Shown here piece after piece: positions 11,993-23,700 of a stretch of 64,000 nt of DNA. The translations under genes and the position numbers were made by a program. Numbering within the stretch: position 1 is the first letter of the stretch; the number at the start of each line of letters is the position of its first letter. A model generated the notes under the pieces. That model searched no databases and was not told the DNA's origin. It saw only the letters and a list, made by a program, of their open reading frames with translations. The DNA comes from Ministeria vibrans ATCC 50519 (taxonomy: Eukaryota; Opisthokonta; Filasterea), in assembly GCA_943704425.1 (NCBI GenBank), contig CALSCP010000216.1:69033-133032 (forward strand). Direction: 5' to 3'.

Positions 11993-13512
11993 TTATGAAA
12001 AATCCATTTGCACCACGCGTGAGATTTGCTCAAGGATCGGCCCTACTTCTGGATGCGACAGAAACTGTCCAATAGCAGTGGGTTGTTGCAGCAGCTGCTC
12101 AAGGGCTGGAAGTAAACAATAATAAAATAATTATAAAAAAAAATTCCTAACAAAAACAAGAAAAAAATTGCTGCAAACCTTGAATGGCACGTTTGCTGGT
12201 AATGCACATTTGAACACGGGCGTCGGCAAGTACCGCACGAACACGAGGATCCTCGATGAGACGTGCGAGATCCTTTGGAAAGGGTGCGTCGAGCTGCTCT
12301 TCATCGGCGTCGCCGTCGTCGCCGTCGTCAGCGTCGTCCCCCTCGTCGTCAGCGTCCATTTGCATCTGCGGAATCGCTCGGCCCTCAAGCAACCATAGAG
12401 CAGCCTGCTGAGTGTCGTTGCGACAGGCCCTGAGCACGCGACGGGCGTCTTCCGCATCAAAGCCCATGTCAACCAGAGAACGCACGCCAACCTCCAACGG
12501 ACTCTCCTCCTCTCCGCCCTCCTCCGCCTGTGCACCGCCAGACGCGGCGCCGCCCGACACGGCTCTGTGTCTCCGGCGTGCTCGTTGAGCATGACGTTCT
12601 CTCTGTGCCTGCACTCGTTCTTCGTGTTGCCCCATGGCAAATGCAAGACGTTCGCTGTCGGCAATCACAGCGGCACTCTCGTCACTCGTATCTTCCACTT
12701 CTAGAAGCCACATCATGGCAGCCGACGTGTCCCTACAAACAAGGCATCCCAAGAATAAATAGGTGATGAATATCTTGTGAATGAGTACGCATTGAGAATG
12801 AGTGCTTTGACGCAGAGCGCACGAGGAAAGCCTGCACTACAGAGCACTTCAATGGCACCGGCGTCAATCATGGCTTCTAAATCTTCGTCGCTTGGCAATA
12901 TTTCGCTGTTGAACTCGCCAATGTCTTCCTCCTCCTCCTCCTCCTCCTCTTCTTCTACTTCTTCGGCTTCATGTTGCTCGGTCGCCTCTGCTGAAATGGT
13001 GGTGGGGCCTTCCGCCACCGGTTCTGCTGACGTTGATGCATGCGAACGATCGCCAATAAGTTGCACATCGTCGTCCACCTCGTCTTCAAGAAAGCTGTAT
13101 TCTTCGTCGAGTCCTTCTAGAGCTTCGTCAATCATTTCGTCCGTGTCCCCTCTATGTTCGTTCTGATCGCGAAATTCGAGTTGTGTCATCATCTTTCCAA
13201 TGACAACGAGAGCCTGCACAAGTCCTTGGAGCAGCAAGGGAAACTATAAATGCATGGAGGGTGAGTCGAGGAAGACGAGGCGAGACACGTCGTCGAGGGC
13301 GTACGTTCTTGCGAGCACCCGACTCTTGCATGAGCCCATCCGCCTCGTCGTCGCCCGTGAGTCGTCTGTGGAAGTGTGCAGTCGCCTGTTGAATGGCAGT
13401 TCCGCTTGGTATGGACGTGCACGGGGAGGGGTTCGTTCGTTGCGGTCGACGAGGCACAACGAGAAGTTTCGCTACACAATATTACATTACATTGATTGTG
13501 TTGAGTCGACGC

Positions 13513-13551
<39 letters not shown>

Positions 13552-13764
13552 TGAGACACGAAACTGCGTACCACCGTCGACAAGGCCCGCGGAAGCAAGC
13601 GACGCGTCTCTGTCTTGCGTTTCAAGGGATTTCCCCGTGGACAGGTCGACGAGACGAGGCGCGCCTTCGATGTGGAGTGTGTCGAAAAGTTCGTGAAAGT
13701 GTAAGTCGGGAGAACCCTCGAAAACAAGCTCAACGCCCGTCGTCGACGACACGACGAGGTGCAT
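11993..13764 (-). CDS. UBAC1: UBAC1/KPC2-type ubiquitin-receptor subunit
   Basis: Non-catalytic partner of RNF123 in the KPC complex; in animals it stabilises KPC1 and presents ubiquitinated cargo to the proteasome. Exons (minus): 13764-13572, 13471-13305, 13243-12789, 12732-12179, 12105-11993, giving 493 residues (human about 405). A ubiquitin-like domain occupies about 1-75 (ELVFEGSPDLHFHELFDTL, ending GLVDGAKLLVVP across intron 1). Acidic, Ser-rich segments follow. UBA1 is split by intron 3 (IEVLCSAGFPRALCVKALIL, then DTSAAMMWLLE). UBA2 reads LVDMGFDAEDARRVLRAC, NDTQQAALWLLEG. The C-terminal STI1-like segment reads ALEQLLQQPTAIGQFL, HPEVGPILEQISRVVQ. The UBL-UBA-UBA-STI1 order is that of UBAC1. 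Its ATG lies 155 bp from the divergent NSE2 start. Confidence 0.93.
13514..13550. repeat. T37 homopolymer in UBAC1 intron 1
   Basis: Thirty-seven consecutive T on the plus strand (A on the UBAC1 coding strand) in the intron between 13571 and 13472. It is intronic, so length error would not change the protein. Confidence 0.95.
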
Positions 13765-13919
13765 TGCGGAACACTGGATCGGGGAGTGAGGAGGACGCTG
13801 CAGGAGGTGGTAAAAATGAGTTATGACTTATGAGTTTAATCAAATCAATTGAGTTTGAGTTCATTCTCCCTTGAGTGTTTTCTCTCATTGTAGTTTCAGT
13901 TGTTTGCTTTGAACTGTCC
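13765..13919. promoter_or_regulatory. Short divergent promoter region, UBAC1/NSE2
   Basis: Only 155 bp separates the UBAC1 and NSE2 start codons, so both must share promoter sequence or have overlapping 5' ends. A pyrimidine tract ending in TTTCAG lies about 20 bases before the NSE2 ATG and could be a 5'UTR splice acceptor. No core element was recognised. Confidence 0.5.
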
Positions 13920-14801
13920 ATGTCAACACTGGCACAGATCCACAAAAAGTCTGAGGATGTCGTGCGTAGCATAAAGGAGACGGTACGGGGCGTTGGGAGG
14001 GGCAGACGAGCAGGTTTCAGCAACGCAGTGTAGATTGTCGATGCGCTGTCGGTGACGCAAGGGGTCGCTGTGGATCTGCTTGCAGACGAAGAGGAGGGTG
14101 CCGTGGAGAGGATGAAGGAGTTGCAGGCGGTCAGCGAGCTGTACATCAAGGGAATTGTCGAGTAGGGTTCAATAGTTGTTTTGGCGCGCTCTCAACTTGT
14201 CGTTTTGTGTTCCACTCAGACTGGAAGACTCACTGGGAGTCCTGAGTGACATGGTGGCGGAGAAGCCCGAGACAAACGACTGGGTGGCGCACTACGACGA
14301 GAAGCGTGCGGCGTTGAAGGAGACGCTGGCACTGCGGTGTGAGGAGAATGCGCAGATGCGACTGCTGCGCAAGAAGCTGGACAGCAACGACACAATGATC
14401 GCCGCAATCATCGACGACGACAACGAGATTGTCTTTGATACGCAGATGCCCATTCAAGATGTGTGTCCCATCACCAAGGTACAGCACCACAGGAGAACGG
14501 ACGCGGACAAACTCTATGGCGTTTTTGTGTTTTGGCTTAGGTGGACTTTGTTGAGCCAGTGCGCAACACAGCATGCGGTCATTGTTACTCTCGTGCGGCA
14601 ATCGAGTCGCTCTTCCAACAACAGACACACTTGCATTTGCCGGCACGCGTGGCATGTCCCGTCACCGGCTGTTCCAAGCGCCTCGACCCAAGCACACTCG
14701 TGCCTGCGCCGACACTGCTGAGCGACATCAAACGCAGACGTCGCGAGGAAGCCGCCGCCCGCAAGCAAACGGGCACCATGCACGACACCACTCAACTGTA
14801 G
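13920..14801 (+). CDS. NSMCE2: NSE2/MMS21-type SUMO E3 ligase (SP-RING)
   Basis: SUMO ligase subunit of the SMC5/6 complex, acting in DNA repair and replication-fork stability. Exons: 13920-13982, 14034-14161, 14220-14478, 14541-14801; phases agree and give about 236 residues, close to NSE2 length. The N-terminal two thirds is helical and charged (MSTLAQIHKKSEDVV, IVDALSVTQGVAV, KGIVELEDSLGVLSDMV), matching the coiled arm that binds SMC5. The C-terminal SP-RING reads DVCPITK, VEPVRNTACGHCYSRAAIES, VACPVTGCSKRL, with the C-x-H and C-x4-C pattern of NSE2. A basic tail follows (KRRRREEAAARK). The donor of exon 2 is GTAGGG at 14162; an in-frame TAG there excludes read-through. Confidence 0.88.
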
Positions 14802-14876
14802 TACATACGTACAATAATATACATATATAATTATATTTTTTTTTTTACGAATCATGATCGCTGGGTGTGTACTTTT

Positions 14877-16724
<1,848 letters not shown>

Positions 16725-16926
16725 CGGCAACGGTCGATATAACAAAAAAGAACTATTCGCTAAAAATAATTGGTGAGTACGAGTCGAGAATAATGAATAT
16801 TGATTAAACATTGCGTTCATTTTCGTTCATCTCAAATTAAAATTGGTGAATAATAAGTTCTGGCAAGCTTTTCTTTTCTTTCTTTTTTTTGAGGAGGGAG
16901 TTTTGTATTGACGATAATTTGCTTCA

Positions 16927-18639
16927 TTATTCGGGTTTGAAAAACAGGAGCTTGCGGGCGGAGGAAGCGGCAATGAAGTGGGCAGAGGGGCCAAAACGAA
17001 GGGCACCCACTGGGGTTTTGAGGGTCGCCAGACGGTCCCACGACTTGCTCATATACACACTGGAGGAAAGGAAGGAAATACAAAAGAGTGTGAGCAGACA
17101 GCGACGCAAATGTTTATCTGTGCGTGTTGTACCTGAGGTCTTCGCCGCCCACCGCCAGATACTGTCCGCTGTGATCAAATGCGACGCTGTGCACAGCCGA
17201 GGGTGCCGTGATCGTGTGAATGTTCTTGAGCTTACGCAAGTCCCAAATCTTCACTGTGGCATCCTTCGCGCCTGTTGCCAAATAGAACCTATGTGTGATA
17301 AATGGATTGAGAATTCATCCAAAACAAAGAGATGAATGATTACCCATTCTCCGAGAAGCACAGACTGCTAATCTGATCCTTGTGGCCCTCAAAGTTGGCG
17401 ACATTCTGCTGGGACTTGACGTCCCAGATGCGCACGACGCCATCGACAAGGCCCGTGCCGAGAATGAGGCCATCGGGATGGAACTGAGCGCACGAGAAGG
17501 GCGCTGGGCCCGCCACGGAGAGCACCACCTTGCCTTGGTCAATGTCGCTAAAGGCCCAGGTGGAGTCAGCGCTCACGCTGACCAAATGAGTGCCGGGTGC
17601 GGACAGAGTTACGCCTGTCACGGCGTCCGTGTGGCCCTTGATCACGGCCGACGCCTTGTTGGTCTCTAGCGACCACACGCGCACCGTCTTGTCGGCACTT
17701 CCGCTCACAGCAACCGACTCGCGCTGCGCATGGAACGCAACGGTGGTCACCTTCTTCGTGTGGCCCGACAGCGTGTGCGCCACTTTGCCCCCCGAAAAGA
17801 CCACCACCTTCTTGTCGTTGCCACCGGTGAGAACGAGGTCGCCACGCACGTCGATCGACGTAATCTCCGACGAGCCGTGCAGACCCGACTGCGACAAAGA
17901 CTCCTGTAACGTGCCCATGGCCTCGGCCGTGGTCAAATCGGCCGGCTTGCTGCGCTTCTTTCGCTGTTTCGTCAGCTCAGCACCCTTCTCTTCCATGGCA
18001 GCAATCACGGCGGCCGGGATGCCACTGCTGGCCGCACCGGCACTCTCTTGCACGTCCTCCATGGGCGCAGCGGTAGTGGTGGTGTCTGTCTTTGTTGTGG
18101 TTGAGGTTGAGGATGAGGTGGCGGCGGAGGCTGCTGTTGCGGTGGAGGGCTGAATAGAAGCAAGGGCGTCGCGTGCAGCGTCGCGCTCTTGCTTGAGACG
18201 CGCAATAACGCGACACGACGCGTCGTGTTGGTACAGAGTGTTGGCAAGCTCCTGTCTAATGACGCCGTAGTGCTGCTTCAGCGTGTACGTCTCCAGCATG
18301 AGCGCATCCCACTCGTCCTGCAGCGTCTTGAGCATCGCAGGGATGCTGGTGGCTGCGGGCGGCCGCGGGCGCACCACCGTCGGGTGTGGCTTGATGTCGA
18401 CAATGTCCTCCTCCAGGTTGAGCACACGGCCCGTCTCGATGGGGTCGGTGCCGTTCTCGTTGACATACTTGGCCAACAGTCGCTTCTCAAACACCCGTCC
18501 CGAAATGCGCGACACCACCGGCTCCTCAGGCACGTTGCCGGAAACTACAAAGCGCACACAGACATGAGCAACTGGCTGCTGCACCCTCCGATCACGCGTC
18601 CCAACACACACACGACTTACTTGCACAGACAAACGCCAT
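16927..18639 (-). CDS. PRPF19: Pre-mRNA-processing factor 19 (U-box/WD40 E3 ligase)
   Basis: Core ubiquitin ligase of the NineTeen complex, needed for spliceosome activation and DNA-damage signalling. Exons (minus): 18639-18621, 18544-17344, 17288-17133, 17059-16927, giving 502 residues (human 504). The U-box starts at the N-terminus (MAFVCAISGNVPEEPVVS, RVFEKRLLAKYVNENGTDPI). The tetramerisation coiled coil follows (TSIPAMLKTLQDEWDALMLE, LYQHDASCRVIARLKQERDA). Seven C-terminal WD repeats include SGHTKKVTTVAFHAQRESVA, VSGSADKTVRVWSLE, LATGAKDATVKIWDLRKLKN and FIAASSARKLLFFKPE at the end. The 19-base first exon is supported by the MAFVCAISGN join. CSTF1 begins about 200 bp downstream on the same strand, so two mRNA-processing genes are in tandem. 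Confidence 0.96.
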
Positions 18640-18709
18640 AGTCAAAACGCTTTCGCTTTGAATAAAAAAAAATCGTTAGAGAAAAAAAAAGGAAAAAAAA
18701 AAAACAGGA

Positions 18710-19322
18710 NNNNNNNNNNNNNNNNNNNNNNNNNNNNNNNNNNNNNNNNNNNNNNNNNNNNNNNNNNNNNNNNNNNNNNNNNNNNNNNNNNNNNNNNNNN
18801 NNNNNNNNNNNNNNNNNNNNNNNNNNNNNNNNNNNNNNNNNNNNNNNNNNNNNNNNNNNNNNNNNNNNNNNNNNNNNNNNNNNNNNNNNNNNNNNNNNNN
18901 NNNNNNNNNNNNNNNNNNNNNNNNNNNNNNNNNNNNNNNNNNNNNNNNNNNNNNNNNNNNNNNNNNNNNNNNNNNNNNNNNNNNNNNNNNNNNNNNNNNN
19001 NNNNNNNNNNNNNNNNNNNNNNNNNNNNNNNNNNNNNNNNNNNNNNNNNNNNNNNNNNNNNNNNNNNNNNNNNNNNNNNNNNNNNNNNNNNNNNNNNNNN
19101 NNNNNNNNNNNNNNNNNNNNNNNNNNNNNNNNNNNNNNNNNNNNNNNNNNNNNNNNNNNNNNNNNNNNNNNNNNNNNNNNNNNNNNNNNNNNNNNNNNNN
19201 NNNNNNNNNNNNNNNNNNNNNNNNNNNNNNNNNNNNNNNNNNNNNNNNNNNNNNNNNNNNNNNNNNNNNNNNNNNNNNNNNNNNNNNNNNNNNNNNNNNN
19301 NNNNNNNNNNNNNNNNNNNNNN
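18710..19322. other. Assembly gap (613 N)
   Basis: A run of N between the PRPF19 start and the ataxin-3 stop, flanked by A-rich sequence on the left and a G10 run on the right. Both flanking genes are complete outside it, so the missing sequence is probably intergenic. A small gene could be hidden, and the true gap size is unknown. Confidence 0.99.
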
Positions 19323-19359
19323 GGGGGGGGGGACTGAGGAGAAGGGACTCAGGAGGGAG

Positions 19360-20429
19360 TCAGGCTTGGTTGAATCGAGCGAGGCGCTTGCGGCGCATCT
19401 CGTCCACATCGTCGACGACACGCCCCCCCTTCCGCTGCTCCTTTTCGGCACGTCGCTTTGCAGCCGCCTCCGCATCCGCCAGCAGAGCCACCGTCCGGTC
19501 GTGCGCCATTGAAGCTGGAAGCTTACCCTCGATGAGAAAAATAGAGTAGTGCTCCAGCTGGAGCTGTTGGAGGAGGAGGCTGAGACCAAGAGTAAGGTCA
19601 GAAGACAGACATCCGCTGTTTGAATGCGCGTCTCTTACCCCAGTAACGTGTCTGAAACGGGCTCGGGGCGTTCAAGAGTGCTGTTTAAGTTGTACCATTG
19701 TGTACCGAAGCGCCGCAAGCAAGTCCAGTGTGACTGGTAATTGGCAATGAAGGCATTCTCTCGCTCAGGGTGATCGCGTGCTCCACTGTCTACTTCTTGT
19801 GCCGACAGAGGCACCATCTTGAGTGAGTACGTCTCCAGAGCTCGTTGAAGCACCTGGAAAGAAAGCGGGGGGTTACGAGACACACAAATACGAGATACAT
19901 GAAAACCGCAAAGGCACGCACGCGGAGACACACAATTACACATGCACATATGTACCACAAACACACACACTATATATATATATATATATATATAATACCA
20001 CAAACACACATGCATACACACACACACTAAATATATTATACCACAGACACACACACACACTGAAAGTGACCTGAATTGAAAAATATCCACTGTCGTCCAT
20101 ATTAGATGACTGCGAGGCACCCGGTCGGTGTTGTAGAAGAGACGAACCCGTCTCCTGCCCGCCCTGTGTCCATATGGCTAGACGTGGTAGAACTTCAGTT
20201 TGAAGTTCACGAACATACAATCAAACCTCTCTCCTCCCGATCAAGCGCCGCTGCAACGTCCGCCAGCATTACAGCCGAGAAAACCTTGTCTTGACACAGG
20301 TTGTTGAGGCAGTGCTGTGCGCAGAGTGCGCCTTCTTGCTGTGAATCAAACAGCGCAAGTGCAGTCAGAAATCGCCCTCTCCTCTTGCAAACGTACTCTC
20401 TCATGGTAGATCGCATCTACTGGATTCAT
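19360..20429 (-). CDS. ATXN3: Ataxin-3-type Josephin deubiquitinase
   Basis: Cysteine protease that trims ubiquitin chains, usually working with p97/VCP. Exons (minus): 20429-20397, 20338-20219, 20163-20071, 19853-19639, 19579-19360, giving 226 residues. The Josephin domain fills nearly all of it: catalytic Cys in QEGALCAQHCLNNL, MDDSGYFSIQ, catalytic His in ANYQSHWTCLRRFG, catalytic Asn in WYNLNS, then PVSDTLLG and EHYSIFLIEGKLP. The C-terminus is short and basic (VDEMRRKRLARFNQA), resembling an Arg-rich VCP-binding motif; there are no clear UIMs and no polyglutamine tract. Intron 2 (20218-20164, 55 nt) is very short, and its acceptor is inferred from phase and the family alignment. Intron 3 is a TG/TA microsatellite. 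Confidence 0.9.
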
Positions 20430-20750
20430 AGTACGACTCAAGTCGATACAAGAAATATAATGCTAAGTTATGAGTAAGTCTTCAGTAATGAATAATTGAA
20501 AAAAATAATAATAGTTTGTCCTGAGTTAAATATTCCAAGTCAATCATTTAATATTATTAATCTGAATATTATTGTATTTGTGGGTCTATGGGTGCTTCAT
20601 CGTCTTGGGACTCCGGGCTTGCCTATGGCGAAAGGATCGTATCTCTCTGTGATTACTCTTCGTGCATTCCAATTTCATACTATTTACTTTCAAACGTATT
20701 AATTCACATTTCACAATTTTTTGAATGTTCTTCTACATTAACAAAATGTT
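20430..20750. other. Intergenic region, ataxin-3 upstream and giant receptor 3' flank
   Basis: 321 bp, AT-rich, between two minus-strand genes. It should contain the receptor 3'UTR and the ataxin-3 promoter. AATAAT-type runs occur near 20490-20570. No gene or named regulatory element was seen. Confidence 0.5.
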
Positions 20751-23700
20751 TCAGTGCCCATACTTGGACCGGCGACTCTCAAACTGTTCGTTGCCCTCCT
20801 GCACTACAATTGCCGGGTCGCGCTGCCTCCAATAGTCCCGTTCCGCCGCCTCCTCCCGATCAAGCTTGGCCTTCTCGCGTGTCAGAAGCGACATGAGCTT
20901 GCGCCACTCCATCTCGGCGGCCTGCAGGCGCTCACGCGCCGCATGCACATGCGGCAGCTCCATGTATTCCTTGTGCCGTCGCACCCACTTGGTATTGAAT
21001 GCGTCCTGAATTGCTTCAATATGCACTCCAATCTGATGCGTGTACGAGCGCGAGCTGGTCAGCTCAGAGCGACGTTGAGCACACGCATGGTCCACCGCAA
21101 TCTCATCCCACATGAGGTCCGTTGCCTCAGCGTCCACCTCGCTCGCCTCCACGTCAGCCACTTCGGACGAATGAAAACCTGGCAACAACGACCGTCGCTG
21201 TGCCACAATCGCCGTGTAGTAGGCAAGCCACAGCTGCTTCTCCGCGTTGATAGCCAACGAGCGGAGCACCTTAAGCTCTTTGAAGACGGAAAAGGCCAGC
21301 GAACTGTGTACCTCAACAAACTGCAGTGCTAGGTTGCGATGGAGCTCCTGTGGCATCTGCTCCAGCGCATCGGCATGACTCACAAGCAGCGATGCAGACA
21401 GCGCGCCGCATCGACCCGCCACCGAAAAGGCAACCTGCACACAATGAAAAATCCCTTCGTCCTGCACCCGGCGAATCGGCATGCACGACATGAGCGCCGG
21501 CTCGCGCGCATCCGCAACGTGCTCGCGCGGACGCCACGCAAACGTGTACACCTTGTCGGGCGCTCGATTAATCATGCGCGCCAAAATCTTCTCAGGCAAC
21601 TCTTCCTCACCATCGCCCACGCGCTTAGGAATGCCCATCAGCTGCAGTCGCAGTCGCGATGGCACCGTAGTGCTCACTATCGTCCCATCGTCGCCAGTAC
21701 GCTCGCTCGCCACTGTCGTCACCTTCTCTCCTTCTCCTCCTGACCCCGTTGCCTTCTCCGCGACAATCATAAAGCGACAGCCGTGCCACTCAAACACCTG
21801 TGCATTCCGTTCAGCCTCCGCCATTTTCTGCTCCATTTCCCAGCGCGTCGAAAAAACAAGGACGTGCTCTCCACGCGAGAGCATCCCGTCCAGCTCCATC
21901 GACAGTGCCCCAGTCTCTTCGTCCTCATACACCGCATACACCAGACGCGCAATCTTCTTCACGTACACCTGAACACCTTCCGCGCGCACATCACTCGCCG
22001 CGGATCGGTCCGGCTCATAGTGCAACGTGTAACCGTCGGAGAACACTTCGTGCGACGTAACCAGCGCCTGTCCCGGCAGCCCCCCCTCCGCCGTCACCAC
22101 CTTCAGTGTGTCGTCGCTCTTGGATGCACCGCCAAACGCGTGTGAGGCTACCTCCGAGCGAATCGGATGGCTCAGCTCGTCATCAAGACACGCATCGCCG
22201 CCCACATACAACGTCTGAATGCGCACCAACCAGCGCTTGCCGCGGCCCAGCATCAGTCCGCCCGGTAGCTCCATCACAATACTGTCACGGTTGCGCTCCA
22301 GCGCCGCCGCTCCATCGCGATCCACCGTCCGCCGCTGTTCGGTGCACGCCCACTCGCCCACCGCCTTCTGATACGCCGCCGGCACGGGTACATGCGCGTG
22401 TACCACCTTCCAGTGAACCGTCCGACTGCTCCCGTGCTCCGCCTCGTTGTAGTCCGACAACAGCTCCACCTGGCGTTCCGCCGCACTCAGTCGTCGCACC
22501 GCCTCCGTCTCCTCAGTGTACTCAATGCGATAACCCAGCACACGCACATTCTGCCCAGAGACAACACGAGGGCGCCAGCTGACAGAAAATCCCTCCAGTG
22601 CCCCATACACAAAGTGACTTTCGTTCCGCGACACCAAAAATTGTTGTACAGGTCCCGGAGGCGACAGTGGAAAGCGCGTGCTCAGCGTCGATACATTTGA
22701 TCGCTGCGGCGCCAGTCGACGCACCGCCTTAAACACCACCTCAACCCACACGTCGTAGCGCTTACACGGTTTCAGATCGCCAAAAGCCGCTCGATACTCG
22801 CGCGAGCCTTCCTCCACAGGCAAGCCTTTGGACTTGAGAGGCGCATTCGCGTCGTCTTCGTACGCCTCCAGTGCCGCCTCGTCCTCCTCGTCCTCCTCGT
22901 CCTCCTCGTCGTCGTCGTCATCGTCCGCAATGCCATCGCTGTTGGCACGTCCGCGTGTTGTCAGCATCGGATGTGTTGCCCATTCATCGTCGTCGCCGTC
23001 CTCCTCATCGTCGGCAGCCTCCAGTCGAAATAACACCGTCGTCTTGGTCGTGTCAAAGCCCTCAGGGGCAACCCAGCGCAAGGCCAACGAACGCTCGCGT
23101 CGCATAGTGGCACTCGGCATTTGCGGGCGGAACTTTCCAATGACATACAAAAAGTGTCGCTTCGGCGGCTCCGACGGATCTTCGGGCGTCACCGTGATGG
23201 CAAGACTCAAGAACATACCAGGATGGACACGCAGCGGCATCGTGACCTCTTCACCATCCACGTCGGCAGACGCACCCGCCTTACGCGCATCTGCTTGCAA
23301 CTTGCGTCGCCCAAACGTACCACCCCGACGCATGGTCTTCATCGCCGCCTGCTTAGCACTACGCTCAATGTCCAGCGCAACGTGCCACGCGGAGCATTTG
23401 GCGCGAGGATGCGTCTGTGGACGCAAGTCCACCATGGTCCACTTGCGCGTTTGCACACGAATCACACCGTCCATCGACTTGACTGTCGTCGATGCTTCGA
23501 GTCCTCGTGTTCGTGTGCAGTGCCCAACCACGCACGCGACATCGGCGTCGTCACTCAATGCGTACAGGTGAATAAAGTGATTCTTGGGCGGTCCCTTCTG
23601 CGCCTTCACCTGTACCTGCACCACCGTCTCATAGCCGGGCAGCACATCAACCTCCTCCTTGCCACGCACCTCTCGTCGCGACACACCACTGTCCTCCTCC

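Noticed and set aside
13200-13826. 208-codon plus-strand frame across the UBAC1 locus
   Set aside because: It contains poly-Phe from the T37 homopolymer and is antisense to well-supported UBAC1 exons.
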